Assembly: GCA_017307275.1 (NCBI GenBank)
Contig: JAFKFK010000008.1
Location: 62,001 to 126,000, forward strand
From: Alphaproteobacteria bacterium
GTDB taxonomy: Bacteria > Pseudomonadota > Alphaproteobacteria > Reyranellales > Reyranellaceae
Direction of reading: 5' to 3'
DNA: 64,000 nt
A program made the translations under genes and the position numbers. The notes beneath the pieces were generated by a model that was given only the letters and a program-made list of their open reading frames with translations, searched no databases and was not told where the DNA came from. Shown here piece by piece: positions 1 through 9,162 of this stretch. Every line of letters starts with the position of its first letter. The stretch's first letter is position 1.

Positions 1-552
1 GCCGAGCGATTTCTGCAGCTCGCGAATCTCTCCACGCATGCTGACCCTGAGCCGGGCGTCGAGATTGCTGAGCGGTTCGTCGAACAGCAGCACCTGCGGA
101 CGGATGACCAGCGCGCGGGCAATGGCGACGCGCTGGAGCTGGCCGCCCGAAAGCTGATGCGGCCAGCGCTCGCCGTAACCGGCGAGCTGCACCAAAGCGA
201 GGGCCTCGTCGACGCGACGCGCCACGTCAGCCGCGGCGACGCGACGGGCTTTCAGGCCATAGGCGACATTGCCTGCCACGGTCAGGTTGGGGAACACCGC
301 ATAGTTCTGGAACACCATGCCGATGTCTCGCGTATGCGCCGGCAGCTGGTCGATGCGCTTGGCGCCAAACCGGATCTCGCCGGCATCGAGTTCGCAGAAG
401 CCCGCGATCATGCGCAGCAGGGTGGTCTTGCCGCAGCCAGACGGTCCCAGCAGCGTGAAGAACTCGCCGTCGCCGACGGTGAGGTTCACCCCATCGACGG
501 CGCGGACCGTACCGAACGAGCGGGCGGCGCCCGCGATAACAATGCCGGTCAC
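1..552 (-). CDS. ABC transporter ATP-binding protein, Fe3+/polyamine type (3' end outside window)
   Basis: The first 184 codons read continuously from a GTG at 552 to the window edge. They contain Walker A GPSGCGKTT (about residues 36-44), Q-loop QNY (82-84), signature LSGGQ (134-138) and Walker B VLLFDEP (154-160), and the C-terminal part of the protein is missing. By family this is the cytoplasmic ATPase of a PotA/FbpC-type importer. The start is inferred: the GTG lies 2 bases after the stop of the upstream binding-protein gene, so the two are translationally linked. No permease lies between them, so it is probably further downstream, outside the window. The substrate cannot be read from the ATPase. 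Confidence 0.9.
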   Translation of the reverse strand, partial: MTGIVIAGAARSFGTVRAVDGVNLTVGDGEFFTLLGPSGCGKTTLLRMIAGFCELDAGEIRFGAKRIDQLPAHTRDIGMVFQNYAVFPNLTVAGNVAYGLKARRVAAADVARRVDEALALVQLAGYGERWPHQLSGGQLQRVAIARALVIRPQVLLFDEPLSNLDARLRVSMRGEIRELQKSLG

Positions 553-554
553 GC

Positions 555-1559
555 TCAGCGCGACTCCTGGATCAGGTCCTTGATGCGCTCCAGGGTTTCC
601 TTGCGCTTGTCGGTCCAGGCGTCCTCTTTGTAGTCGAGCATCTTGACCTGCTGGAGCGGCGGCAGGCCGCCGGGCAGGCTCGACAGGTCGAGATCGGTGC
701 GCGTCGGCCGGCGGAAGGTCGCCTTCAGGATCATTTCGCGCACGTCCTTGCGATTGACGAAGTCGACGAACGCCTTGGCCTCTTCGGGATCGGGGCCGTT
801 CTTGATGATGGCAACCCCTTCCATCGAGGCGATGGTGCCGTCGTTGGGGTAGATCGCCTTCACCGGCGCTCCGCCCGACGCCCACATCGGGCCGGCATAT
901 TCGAGCGAGATGCCCAGCGGATACTCGCCGTTGCCGACGCCCTGGAAGACCAGCGACGAGCGGTTCAGCACCTTGAGGTTCTTGAAGAGCACCCCGACCT
1001 TCTTCCAGCCCGCATCGCCGCCGCCCCACAGATCGACCAGCATGGTGACCGTCGCATAGGCCGAACCCGAATTGGCCGGATCGGTAAAGGCGATCTTGCC
1101 CTTCCATTTCGGATCGAGCAGGTCGTTCCAGCCCTTGGGGCCCTGATCGGCCGGCAGGATCTTGGTGTTCTGCAGAATGACCAGCAGATGAAGGTTGTTG
1201 CCGATCCAGAGGTCGGTCGGATCGCGATATTCGACCGGGATGGCATCCTTGTTCTTGGAAACGTAAGGCGCGAACAGGGCTTTGTTGGTTTGCAGCAGCG
1301 AACGGCTGACGCCCCAAACGATGTCACCCAGCGGACGGTCCTTTTCCGCCTGCAGGCGGCGGATCACCACGCCCGATCCGGCGACGACCGGTTCGACGGC
1401 AATGCCGGTTTCCTTGGTGAAGGCGCCGAAGACGAGATCGTTCAGCGTGCTTTCGTTCGATGTGTAGACCACGACCTTCTTCTGCGCCGCAGCAACGCCG
1501 GGCAGCAGAACCGTCAAGATCAATCCAAGTATTGCCAGTGCACGTGCCGCAGCTGTCAT
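555..1559 (-). CDS. ABC transporter substrate-binding protein, Fe3+/phosphonate-like family
   Basis: The protein has 334 residues and a clear Sec signal peptide (hydrophobic stretch about 6-24, cleavage after AAA-Q). The mature N-terminus has VVVYTSNE, typical of AfuA/FbpA-like solute receptors. It would act in the periplasm and deliver ligand to the ABC system whose ATPase follows 2 bases downstream. Family members bind ferric iron, 2-aminoethylphosphonate, thiamine or polyamines. I do not see an obvious pair of C-terminal iron-binding tyrosines, so iron is not assured. The gene faces away from the family-5 binding-protein gene across a 268-base divergent region. Confidence 0.85.
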   Translation of the reverse strand: MTAAARALAILGLILTVLLPGVAAAQKKVVVYTSNESTLNDLVFGAFTKETGIAVEPVVAGSGVVIRRLQAEKDRPLGDIVWGVSRSLLQTNKALFAPYVSKNKDAIPVEYRDPTDLWIGNNLHLLVILQNTKILPADQGPKGWNDLLDPKWKGKIAFTDPANSGSAYATVTMLVDLWGGGDAGWKKVGVLFKNLKVLNRSSLVFQGVGNGEYPLGISLEYAGPMWASGGAPVKAIYPNDGTIASMEGVAIIKNGPDPEEAKAFVDFVNRKDVREMILKATFRRPTRTDLDLSSLPGGLPPLQQVKMLDYKEDAWTDKRKETLERIKDLIQESR

Positions 1560-1827
1560 CCGTCTCTCCCCCAGAACCCCGACTCTTATATTATCGTGCT
1601 GGCAGCAGGAAACGACAAAGGAAGACGGCGCGGACGATCGGCGGCGGCGCTCAGGCGACCGATGGAGTCGTTTGTATGCATTGTTTCTTCAGCTTCTCTG
1701 ATTGCATCCAAAGTGGAAACGAATCGATTGGATGTGCATGAATGAACCTACCGATGGCTCATTGTCGCTGTAAGCTTCTCTGGAAGCTGCGGCGCCGGGC
1801 CCGGCAACGCGCGTAAAGGTCGTGGGA
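1560..1827. promoter_or_regulatory. Divergent intergenic region with an inverted repeat
   Basis: This 268-base region separates two divergently transcribed binding-protein genes and must hold promoters for both. It contains an imperfect inverted repeat, TGCATCCAA at 1703-1711 and TTGGATGTGCA at 1728-1738 (one bulged base), centred between the genes. This is a plausible operator for a dimeric regulator. No regulator gene is adjacent, and I see no convincing gene in this stretch. Confidence 0.35.
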
Positions 1828-3420
1828 ATGCGTTCGAGGGTCGCAATCTGGTGTTTGGCAGTGGCCATCCTCGGCTGGTGCGACTCGGCACTGGCGCAGA
1901 AGAGCGGAGGCGCGCTCCGCATCTTCCATCGCGACAACCCCGCCAGCGCGTCGATCCTCGAAGAGACTGCGGCGTCGACGGTCGTGGCTTTCATGCCCGT
2001 ATTCAACAACCTTGTGATGTTCGATCCCGCGGCGGCACAGAACACGCCGGAGTCCATCATTCCGGATCTCGCGGAGTCCTGGAGCTGGAACGACGACAAG
2101 ACCGAACTCACCTTCAAGCTGCGCAAGGGCGTCACCTGGCACGACGGTTTTCCCTTCACGTCCAGCGATGTCGAGTGCACCTTCAATCTGTGGACCGGCC
2201 GGGCGCGCAACAAGCTGCGCAGCAATCCGCGGGGCGCCTGGTTCGGTAACATCAACTTCGTCCATGCACCCAGCGACTATGAGGTGACGATCCACCTCAA
2301 CCGGCCCCAGCCGGCGCTGCTCAGCATGCTGGCCTCGGGCTTCTCGCCGATCTACCCTTGCCACGTGCCCCTCGCCCAGATGCGCACCAAGCCGATCGGC
2401 ACGGGTCCTTTCAAGCTTGACTCCTTCAGCCAGTTCGACCGCATCCGGCTGGTGCGCAATCCCCGCTACTGGAAAGAGGGACGACCCTTTCTCGACGCCA
2501 TCGAATTCTCCGTCGTCACCAGCCGCTCGACGGCTCTGTTGAGCTTCGTCGCCGGCCGCTACGACATGACCTTCCCCAACGACGTGACGATGGCGCAACT
2601 ACGCGACGTCCGCCGGCAATCGCCCCGCGTCCAGTGTGAGGCGACGGGCATGAACAACAACACCAACCTGATGCTGAACCGCGATGCGCCACCGTTCAAC
2701 AATCCGGACATAAGACGCGCGCTTGCCCTTGCTCTCGACCGCAATGCCTTCATGGAGGCACTTACCGATGCTAGCGGCGCGATTGGCGGCCATCTGCAAC
2801 CGCCGCCCGATGGCTTGTGGGGCATGTCCGCCGAAGCACTGGCCAGCGTGCCGGGCTTCGGAGAGGATATCGAGAAGAACCGCGAGGCTGCCCGTGCCCT
2901 CATGCGCAAGGCGGGCTACGGTCCGGATCGCGCGCTGCCGCTGAAGATCTTCACGCGGGCCATTTCGCTCTACCGCAGCCCGGCCGCCGTGCTGGCCAAC
3001 CAGCTCCAGGAAATCCATATCGACGCGACCCTCGATGTCGTCGAGACCTCGCACTGGTTCACGCGCCTCGAACGGCGCGACTACACGCTCGCACTCGAGA
3101 CGACCGGCAACGCCATCGACGATCCCGACCAGACCTTCTACGAGAACTTCTCCTGCCGCTCGGAGCGCAACTACAACCATTACTGCAATCCCGAAATCGA
3201 GCGCATGTTCGAGACGCAGTCGGCGGAGCTCAATGTCGACAAGCGCCGTCATCTCGCGCAGGAAATCGACGCGAAGTTGCTGACCGATGTGGCCCGGCCA
3301 CCAATCGTGTGGAATCGCGCGGCAACCTGCTGGCAGCCCTACGTCAAGGGCTACGTCCCGCAGGTCAACAGCTCCTACAACGGCTTCCGATTCGAAGACG
3401 TCTGGATCGACCGGCGCTAG
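1828..3420 (+). CDS. ABC transporter substrate-binding protein, family 5 (peptide/opine type)
   Basis: This 530-residue periplasmic solute receptor has a signal peptide (hydrophobic core about 5-22, cleavage after SALA-Q). The SBP_bac_5 fold is visible in [10 protein letters not shown] near residue 110, the family hallmark, and in GTGPFKL near 200. I chose ATG 1828 over the in-frame GTG at 1822 because AAGG at 1816-1819 is 8 bases from the ATG and too close to the GTG. No permeases or ATPases lie beside it, so it is an orphan receptor here. It overlaps the convergent YaiI-like gene by 4 bases. Ligand unknown: peptides, opines, glycosides or nickel are all possible in this family. Confidence 0.88.
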   Translation: MRSRVAIWCLAVAILGWCDSALAQKSGGALRIFHRDNPASASILEETAASTVVAFMPVFNNLVMFDPAAAQNTPESIIPDLAESWSWNDDKTELTFKLRKGVTWHDGFPFTSSDVECTFNLWTGRARNKLRSNPRGAWFGNINFVHAPSDYEVTIHLNRPQPALLSMLASGFSPIYPCHVPLAQMRTKPIGTGPFKLDSFSQFDRIRLVRNPRYWKEGRPFLDAIEFSVVTSRSTALLSFVAGRYDMTFPNDVTMAQLRDVRRQSPRVQCEATGMNNNTNLMLNRDAPPFNNPDIRRALALALDRNAFMEALTDASGAIGGHLQPPPDGLWGMSAEALASVPGFGEDIEKNREAARALMRKAGYGPDRALPLKIFTRAISLYRSPAAVLANQLQEIHIDATLDVVETSHWFTRLERRDYTLALETTGNAIDDPDQTFYENFSCRSERNYNHYCNPEIERMFETQSAELNVDKRRHLAQEIDAKLLTDVARPPIVWNRAATCWQPYVKGYVPQVNSSYNGFRFEDVWIDRR

Positions 3421-3890
3421 CTGCCGGCAGGACCTCGTCGCTTCAATTTCTGAATTGCCTCGTCGAGCGCCGACAGGAAGCGCGACCGGTCTCGCGCAGA
3501 CATCGGCTTCGGGCCGCCTGTCATCTCCCCCATGGCGCGCAGGTTGGACATCAGGTCGCGACTGGCCATCGCCATGCCGATGGAAGACGTCGTGAAAGGC
3601 ACGCCGGTCGAACCGATTACGGCGGCCCCCTTCTTCAGGCTGCGGTCGGCAAGCGGGATGTCCGATGTAATGACGATGTCGTCGGGACCGACGCGTTCGG
3701 CGATCCAGTTGTCGGCGGCATCGAAGCTGTCGCTGACCACGACCAGCTCGATGCGCGGATCGCGCGGCACGTTCATGTAGGAGTTGGCCACGACATAGAC
3801 CTTGAGGCCGTAACGTTCGGCCACCCGATAGATCTCGGTCTTCACCGGGCAGGCATCGGCATCGACGTAAATTGCGGTCGCGAGAGTCAT
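3417..3890 (-). CDS. YaiI/YqxD family protein (DUF188)
   Basis: This 157-residue cytoplasmic protein has the family start signature [10 protein letters not shown] and a conserved SDIPLAD segment. Length matches the usual 150 or so for YaiI/YqxD. The family has a PIN-like fold with conserved aspartates and no settled biochemical role. An upstream in-frame extension of 24 residues exists, but it precedes the conserved domain and lacks family character, so ATG 3890 is preferred. Convergent with, and overlapping by 4 bases, the preceding plus-strand gene. Confidence 0.88.
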   Translation of the reverse strand: MTLATAIYVDADACPVKTEIYRVAERYGLKVYVVANSYMNVPRDPRIELVVVSDSFDAADNWIAERVGPDDIVITSDIPLADRSLKKGAAVIGSTGVPFTTSSIGMAMASRDLMSNLRAMGEMTGGPKPMSARDRSRFLSALDEAIQKLKRRGPAGS

Positions 3891-4000
3891 CGGCCGGTTT
3901 TGCCGCGACCGGTCGGCGCCGTCTACCTGCTCCGGTGTCGAGACCTGAAATGGTCCCGACACCTTGCAAAGGCGCTCAAGAAGACGGGCGAGAGTTGCCT

Positions 4001-4561
4001 TTACTTCGTCTGAGGCGAGATCACGTAGCCGCGCGCGTCCAGGCGATTACCCTGGGCGTCATAGCGGAAACCGAACTCGTCCTTGAAGGCGACGGGATGC
4101 GGGCCGGAGCCAATCTGAGAAGAGGCACCGGCCTCTGCAGACGACGTCATCGGCATCGTCGATCCCCTGTAGACGCTGGCGCCTGCCGCGCCGGACACAT
4201 TAACGCCCGCAGGTCCCATTCGGTCGCCAGGCTGGCGAACCCAATCGTTGCGACCGATCAACGGCCGACCGTGCGGATCGAGCGGTTCGCCGGCAGCCGG
4301 CGCAGAAGTCTGCATGGGCATCGCCGTCGTTGCTGGCGGCGTGGCAGCCATATCGCCGGGTACGGTCGTGGTTGTCATCGACGTCGTAGTCATGCCGACG
4401 CCAACGCCCGTGGCCGGGCCGGGTTGGTCGCCGGGCTGGCGAACCCAGTCATTCCTGCCGAGCAGCGGACGACCATAAGGATCGACGGGATTGGCTGTTT
4501 GCGCGTGAACAGCACCGGCCGAGGCTATCAGCGCCATGGCAAGTAGCGTGCGGTGCATCAT
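4001..4561 (-). CDS. Secreted hypothetical protein with duplicated [10 protein letters not shown] motif
   Basis: The product has 186 residues with a signal peptide (MMHRTLL..., cleavage near VHA-Q). I do not recognise a family. The mature part carries two copies, about 70 residues apart, of a segment reading DP(Y/H)GRPL(L/I)[11 protein letters not shown]. Thr/Met/Ala-rich low-complexity linkers separate them, and the C-terminus contains [18 protein letters not shown]. The start is set by AGGAGG seven bases before ATG 4561. Export to the periplasm is inferred. The motif could be a short structural or binding repeat, with no basis for naming a function. Confidence 0.75.
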   Translation of the reverse strand: MMHRTLLAMALIASAGAVHAQTANPVDPYGRPLLGRNDWVRQPGDQPGPATGVGVGMTTTSMTTTTVPGDMAATPPATTAMPMQTSAPAAGEPLDPHGRPLIGRNDWVRQPGDRMGPAGVNVSGAAGASVYRGSTMPMTSSAEAGASSQIGSGPHPVAFKDEFGFRYDAQGNRLDARGYVISPQTK

Positions 4562-4637
4562 GGATGGGCCTCCTTGAATTTGGATACCCAGGCAACGCAC
4601 GCCGATGTTGCGGGGTTGCGCCCGCAAAGAACTCGGG

Positions 4638-5744
4638 TCAGCTCAGTACGGCAATTTTCTTTCGTTCAATCAGAGCGAAATCTATGGCCGCACCGAGTCC
4701 GGGACCATTCGGGACATGCACCTGGCCGTCCCGCCCGACCACGATGTCCTGTTCCAGTCCGTATTTCTGTGCCGCGTCGGGCAACAACACTTCGAAGAAT
4801 TCGGTGTTCCGGATCGAGGCGATGACATGGAGGTTCGCGACGTTGTTCAGCGAGTTGCCGCCGTGATGGACCTCGTAGTTCATGCGGAAAGCTTCGGCGA
4901 GATGTGCCGTCTTCACCAGAGTGGTGATGCCGCCCTTCACCGCCACGTCGCCGCGCAGATAGTCGGTCGCCTGCTGCATGATCCATGGTTGATAGGAATC
5001 GAGGCCGGTGATCGGATACTCCGTCGCCAGGATCGGGATCGACAGCTGCTGCTTCAGCTTCACGTAGTTGTAGATGTCCTGGTCCGCGAGCGGGTCCTCG
5101 TACCAATGGAACCCCAGTTCCTGTACGGCGAGGCCGACGCGGACGGCCGCCGGATAGTCGTAGCTCCAGGTCGAGTCGAGCATGATCGTGTAGTCGCCGA
5201 CGGCATTGCGTACGGCTTCGCAGACCTTGATGTCCTCCTTCCAGCGGGTTGGCGGATGGATCTTGTAGGCGGCCCAGCCGTTCTCCTTGAACTGCACGGC
5301 TTCCTCGGCGTAGGCGGTCGGCGAAGGCAGCACGGCGGAGCTGGCATAGGCCGGCACCGATTCGCGATAGGTTCCGAGCAGTCGATGGATCGGCTGCCCC
5401 ATCGCCTTGCCGACAAGGTCCCATAGCGCCACGTCCACAGCCCCGATCGCGCGCACGCCGGCCGAGCGCTGGCGCTTCCAGATTTCCTGATTCAAAAGCT
5501 CGCGCCGCAACGGATCCTTGCCGATCAGCACCGGCTTGAGATGGGTGATCAACCCCTGCCCGTCCGTCGTCGCGGGGTTCATGGCGGAACCGAGGAAGGC
5601 ATGACCTTCGATCCCTTCATCGGTCACGAGGCGCAGCAGGCCGAGTGCGCTCTTGCCGGAGAAACGGCCGGTGTGCGCGCCGTAGGTCGTGGGGGGAATG
5701 TCGTCCCAGGCGAACAGGGTAAGCGTTACATCGGTGATCTTCAT
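4638..5744 (-). CDS. Mandelate racemase/muconate lactonizing enzyme family protein (enolase superfamily)
   Basis: This 368-residue cytoplasmic enzyme is of enolase-superfamily type. Metal ligands are visible as D190 (LDSTW), E216 (YEDP) and E242 (ATEYP). An acid/base Lys161 sits in YKIHP, where the family has KxK, and His293/294 in VHHGG is the second candidate base. Members abstract a proton alpha to a carboxylate, as acid-sugar dehydratases, racemases or cycloisomerases. Its ATG follows directly on the esterase stop (TAAATG), so the two are translationally coupled and may act on the same compound, with the esterase releasing a carboxylate the enolase enzyme then converts. Specific substrate unknown. 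Confidence 0.9.
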   Translation of the reverse strand: MKITDVTLTLFAWDDIPPTTYGAHTGRFSGKSALGLLRLVTDEGIEGHAFLGSAMNPATTDGQGLITHLKPVLIGKDPLRRELLNQEIWKRQRSAGVRAIGAVDVALWDLVGKAMGQPIHRLLGTYRESVPAYASSAVLPSPTAYAEEAVQFKENGWAAYKIHPPTRWKEDIKVCEAVRNAVGDYTIMLDSTWSYDYPAAVRVGLAVQELGFHWYEDPLADQDIYNYVKLKQQLSIPILATEYPITGLDSYQPWIMQQATDYLRGDVAVKGGITTLVKTAHLAEAFRMNYEVHHGGNSLNNVANLHVIASIRNTEFFEVLLPDAAQKYGLEQDIVVGRDGQVHVPNGPGLGAAIDFALIERKKIAVLS

Positions 5745-7280
5745 TTACTTGCTCTCCCAAACCCGTCGTGCTGCCGCATAGGGATCGATGTCGAGGTGGC
5801 AGATCGTGTCGAAAATCATCGTCGTGCGCATGCTCGTGGAGTAAGCGGGCCAGGTCGGCAGTCCGCTGTGGCCGGGATCGCCATTGCGCGCGAAGGCGAT
5901 CCAGGCGCGCCCCATCGCGTCGGCGAGCGGCAGCCGGGCCGGATCGTCGCCGGTCAGCTCCGCCGTCTCGAGGTTGCCGAAGACAAAGGGAATTTCGAGC
6001 GTATGGCAGGAACGCAGCCTGCCGTTCAGCACCGGCGTCTCCCAGGCGAAGAGATAGACGAACACCGGCGCGCCGCCCTGGGCGAGCTTGCGCTCGGCCA
6101 TCAGGAGCGATGGCGCGCGAATGCCCTGGTCGGAAACGATGGCGATGGCGAGTTCGCCCGGCCGTAGCCGTGGCTGGGTCTTGCGGTAGATGCCCACGAT
6201 CTCCGCGGCCCGCTTGCCGAGATAGGGAGTCAGCGCCTCGGGCAGATTCTCGAACGTGGCGTCGGTGATCCAGGGCATATGGCCCAAGAACAAGGTCATC
6301 TCGTCCTTGTTGCTGCCGATCATCAACGGCACATGGGCCGAAGCGAGCGGCGCATGCGGCGCGAAGGGCCCGCCCGGGAAAAGATGGCCGTCGATCACGG
6401 GATTGAAGCCAAGCCGTCGCCGGTCGGCAAAGGCGGCGCGGCTGACGCCCGCCAGCACCTTGACCTGCGCTTCCAGAATCTTTGCTGCCGGCAGGTGCCT
6501 CAACTCGCCCGCCCGGGCGGCATCGAGGCCGAGATGGTCGAGCATCTGGCACGCCGTCTTCGTGCCGTCGTCGCGATCGGCCATCTGCACGGCCGGCCCG
6601 CTCTGCACGATCGCCTTATGGAAGAGACCCTTGGCCGACGGCATGGCCATCAGCACGCTCACCTTCGCGCCACCGCCCGATTCGCCGAAGATGGTGACGT
6701 TGCGCGGATCGCCGCCGAACCGGGCGATATTGTCCCGCACCCACTCGAGGGCCGCCACGATGTCGAGAACCCCGGCGAGGCCGCCGCTGGCGAAGTCGGC
6801 GCCCGCGACATCTTCGAGGTGCAGATAGCCCAACGCCCCCAGACGATGGTTGAACGAAACGACGACGACGTCATCGAGGCGGCAGAGATTGGCGCCGTCG
6901 GACCAGGGTGAAGAACCCGATCCGGTGATGAAGGCGCCGCCATGACACCAGAACAGGACCGGCCGGTGGCTGCCCTGTCGGCCCGATGTCCAGACATTGA
7001 GGTAGAGACAGTCTTCGTCGAGTTTCTGGCGACCGGCGAGGGTGAAGATCCGGAGAAGGTCGTCCGGCAGGGCGAACACGTTGAGGCTCTGCACCGCCAT
7101 GTTGCCGTAGTCATGGGCATCGCGCACACCGGCCCAGGGCGTCGGCTTCTCAGGTGGCCGGAAGCGTCGTTCACCGAGCGGCGGCGCGGCGTACGGAATC
7201 CCCTTGAAGATATCGACACCACGTTCGGCGGTGCCGCGCACGCGGCCGGCCGTCGTCTCAACGATGATTTCAGCGCTCAT
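5745..7280 (-). CDS. Type B carboxylesterase (alpha/beta hydrolase)
   Basis: The protein has 511 residues. The type-B carboxylesterase pattern is clear: an oxyanion-hole HGG (113-115), the nucleophile in GESGGG (Ser201) preceded by DPRNVTIFGES, and EDCLYLNVW (89-97). There is no signal peptide, so a cytoplasmic ester hydrolase is expected. It is the first gene of a two-gene unit with the enolase-superfamily enzyme, with zero bases between. The family covers esters, carbamates and plasticiser-type esters, and the sequence does not decide among them. Confidence 0.92.
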   Translation of the reverse strand: MSAEIIVETTAGRVRGTAERGVDIFKGIPYAAPPLGERRFRPPEKPTPWAGVRDAHDYGNMAVQSLNVFALPDDLLRIFTLAGRQKLDEDCLYLNVWTSGRQGSHRPVLFWCHGGAFITGSGSSPWSDGANLCRLDDVVVVSFNHRLGALGYLHLEDVAGADFASGGLAGVLDIVAALEWVRDNIARFGGDPRNVTIFGESGGGAKVSVLMAMPSAKGLFHKAIVQSGPAVQMADRDDGTKTACQMLDHLGLDAARAGELRHLPAAKILEAQVKVLAGVSRAAFADRRRLGFNPVIDGHLFPGGPFAPHAPLASAHVPLMIGSNKDEMTLFLGHMPWITDATFENLPEALTPYLGKRAAEIVGIYRKTQPRLRPGELAIAIVSDQGIRAPSLLMAERKLAQGGAPVFVYLFAWETPVLNGRLRSCHTLEIPFVFGNLETAELTGDDPARLPLADAMGRAWIAFARNGDPGHSGLPTWPAYSTSMRTTMIFDTICHLDIDPYAAARRVWESK

Positions 7281-7289
7281 GGCACCAGT

Positions 7290-7670
7290 CTAGCGCGAGG
7301 AACGGGATTGTGGCGCGGCTTCATCACCCACAAGGGCGGCGAGCTTCTTGGGCGCCGTGAGCCGATAGCTGCGCCGCACCACCTTTGCCACTTCATCCCA
7401 ATCGGGCTTGCGGTCGAGCCGCATGCCGACCCAGCCCTTGTGCCCGACATAGGGTGGAACGAAGAAGGTCTCGGGATCGGCCCCGACCAGGATCGCCTGA
7501 CTGCCGGGTGCCGCCTTGCACCAGATCGAAATGCGGCCGTCGCCGCGCTTCTCCATAGCGAAAATCTTGTCTCGCACGCGGAACGTCGGATCACCCCATG
7601 CCTCTTTCTCGGTGGCCTCGGGCAAGGCGAGACAAATGGATCGCAGACGGGCTGTCGGCTGAGCGGGCAT
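7290..7670 (-). CDS. MmcQ/YjbR family protein
   Basis: This 126-residue protein has the family layout: LPEATEKEAWGDPTFRV at the N-terminus, a middle VPPYVGHKGWVGMRLD and a C-terminal SYRLTAPKKLAAL. The YjbR/CyaY-like fold is suspected to bind DNA in some members, but its role is not established. A longer frame runs upstream to 7865 across the divergent neighbour, and I start at ATG 7670 because homology-like sequence begins there. Confidence 0.85.
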   Translation of the reverse strand: MPAQPTARLRSICLALPEATEKEAWGDPTFRVRDKIFAMEKRGDGRISIWCKAAPGSQAILVGADPETFFVPPYVGHKGWVGMRLDRKPDWDEVAKVVRRSYRLTAPKKLAALVGDEAAPQSRSSR

Positions 7671-7716
7671 GCGGTCGAGCCTATCATCCGACAGCGGTTG
7701 ACCATAGACTGGCGCC

Positions 7717-8442
7717 ATGTCCGACAAAGCCCGAAGCGAACTTGCCCCGACCGGCGTCCTGCGCGCCGGCATCAATCTCTCCAACTTCCTGCTGGTCACC
7801 GGCCGCACGGAAAAATCCGAGCCGGTCGGCGTGGCGCCTGACATGGCCCGCGAGATCGCCGACAAGCTCGGCGTGCCTGTGATCTACGTTTCCTTCAAAT
7901 CGCCCGGCGAGCTTGCCGATCAGGCCGGCAAGAACGTGTGGGACATCGGCCTGATCGGCGCCGAGCCGCAGCGCGCCGAGAAGATCAGCTTCACCGCGGC
8001 CTATGTCGAGATCGAAGCGACCTACATGGTGCCGGCGGGATCGCCGATCACCTCCATTGCCGACGTCGACAAGAAAGGTGTGCGTATCGCCGTATCGGCG
8101 CGCTCGGCCTACGATCTCTGGCTCGAGAACAACATCCGCAACGCCACCCTGGTCCGCGTGAGCGGCCTCGACGCGGCCTACCAGACGTTCATGAACGATA
8201 AGCTGGACGTCCTGGCAGGGTTGCGGCCGGGCCTCCTCAAGGACGTCGAGAAGGCGCCGGGCCTCAAGATCCTCGACGGCAAGTTCACCGCCGTGCAGCA
8301 GGCCGTCGGCACAGCGAAGCCGAACACGGCAGGTGCCGCCTTCCTCGCAGAGTTCGTCGAGACGGCGAAGAAGTCCGGCCTGGTCGCCAGCTTGATCGAG
8401 CGACACAAGGTAAAGGGCCTCTCGGTCGCCCCGCCCGCCTGA
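7717..8442 (+). CDS. Family-3 (amino-acid type) substrate-binding protein lacking a signal peptide
   Basis: The 241-residue product begins MSDKARSELAPTGVLRAGIN and continues with the family-3 solute-binding fold: PDMAREIADKLGVP, WDIGLIGAEPQRAEKISFT, and a second lobe from about 95. It starts directly in the domain and has no N-terminal hydrophobic segment, so export by Sec is not apparent. No permease or ATPase accompanies it. Either it acts in the cytoplasm as a ligand-binding protein, or the true start is upstream; no extension with signal-peptide character is seen before 7717. Confidence 0.8.
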   Translation: MSDKARSELAPTGVLRAGINLSNFLLVTGRTEKSEPVGVAPDMAREIADKLGVPVIYVSFKSPGELADQAGKNVWDIGLIGAEPQRAEKISFTAAYVEIEATYMVPAGSPITSIADVDKKGVRIAVSARSAYDLWLENNIRNATLVRVSGLDAAYQTFMNDKLDVLAGLRPGLLKDVEKAPGLKILDGKFTAVQQAVGTAKPNTAGAAFLAEFVETAKKSGLVASLIERHKVKGLSVAPPA

Positions 8443-8469
8443 GATTGCTCGCCGAGCCCCGGCCGCCCT

Positions 8470-9162
8470 ATGGAACTCAACGTCAAGACGCTCTACCTGG
8501 TCGGCGGCATCGTCATGACCTGTGGCGCCGGGGCGGCCCTTCTCACCTGGTACCATCACCGCGACGCGCCGGGATTGCGCGCCTGGGCCGCCGCGCTGCT
8601 GTTGAGCAGCCTCGGCGCGCTGATTCTTCGCTTTCCCGACGCCGCGTCCTCGACCTGGATCGTACTGGCCTCCAACGCCGTGATCGTCGCAGGCTTCGGC
8701 ATACTGTGGGTGGGCGTTCGCCAGTTCAACGAAGACGGCCTTAACGTTCGCCGCGCCCTGCTTCTCGTTGCGGCGGTCGTTGTCGCCTACCTCGCGATCT
8801 GTGGCGTTGCCCAATCGGTCGGTGCCGGCCGCAATGCCGCATCGATGCCCTTCTCCCTGTTTCTTGGTCTGCTCTCGAGCGCGGCAGCCTATGAGGTCTG
8901 GCAGGGCCGCCGCCGGGACGGCCTCACGACCCGCCTCCCGACAGCTTTGGCCCTGGCCGGACTTGGCCTGGCACGTCTCGTTCGCGCCGCAACGCTTGCC
9001 CTGCAGTCGGCAGAATGGCTGCCTCCGGGCCAGGTGGCCGAGTTCCATCCCTATACGCTCTACGCCACCATCGTATTCGTGCTGGCGACGACCTACGGGC
9101 TCGTGCTGATGGCCAATGAAAGCGCCGTCCGGCGCGACGCGGAACTCTTCGCCGGCCGCTAG
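8470..9162 (+). CDS. Integral membrane protein resembling the sensor half of GGDEF proteins
   Basis: The product has 230 residues and about six or seven hydrophobic helices (about 7-25, 37-55, 62-83, 95-115, 125-141, 160-178, 203-222). The layout resembles the multi-helix N-terminal module that precedes GGDEF domains in many diguanylate cyclases, but the protein stops right after the last helix and carries no catalytic domain. No second gene supplies one. It converges on the ABC ATPase gene with a 4-base overlap. Function unknown. Confidence 0.75.
   Translation: MELNVKTLYLVGGIVMTCGAGAALLTWYHHRDAPGLRAWAAALLLSSLGALILRFPDAASSTWIVLASNAVIVAGFGILWVGVRQFNEDGLNVRRALLLVAAVVVAYLAICGVAQSVGAGRNAASMPFSLFLGLLSSAAAYEVWQGRRRDGLTTRLPTALALAGLGLARLVRAATLALQSAEWLPPGQVAEFHPYTLYATIVFVLATTYGLVLMANESAVRRDAELFAGR

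Noticed and set aside
2599..3969. 456-codon minus-strand frame opposite the family-5 receptor gene
   Set aside because: Low-complexity Arg-rich translation; the plus strand has an intact receptor.
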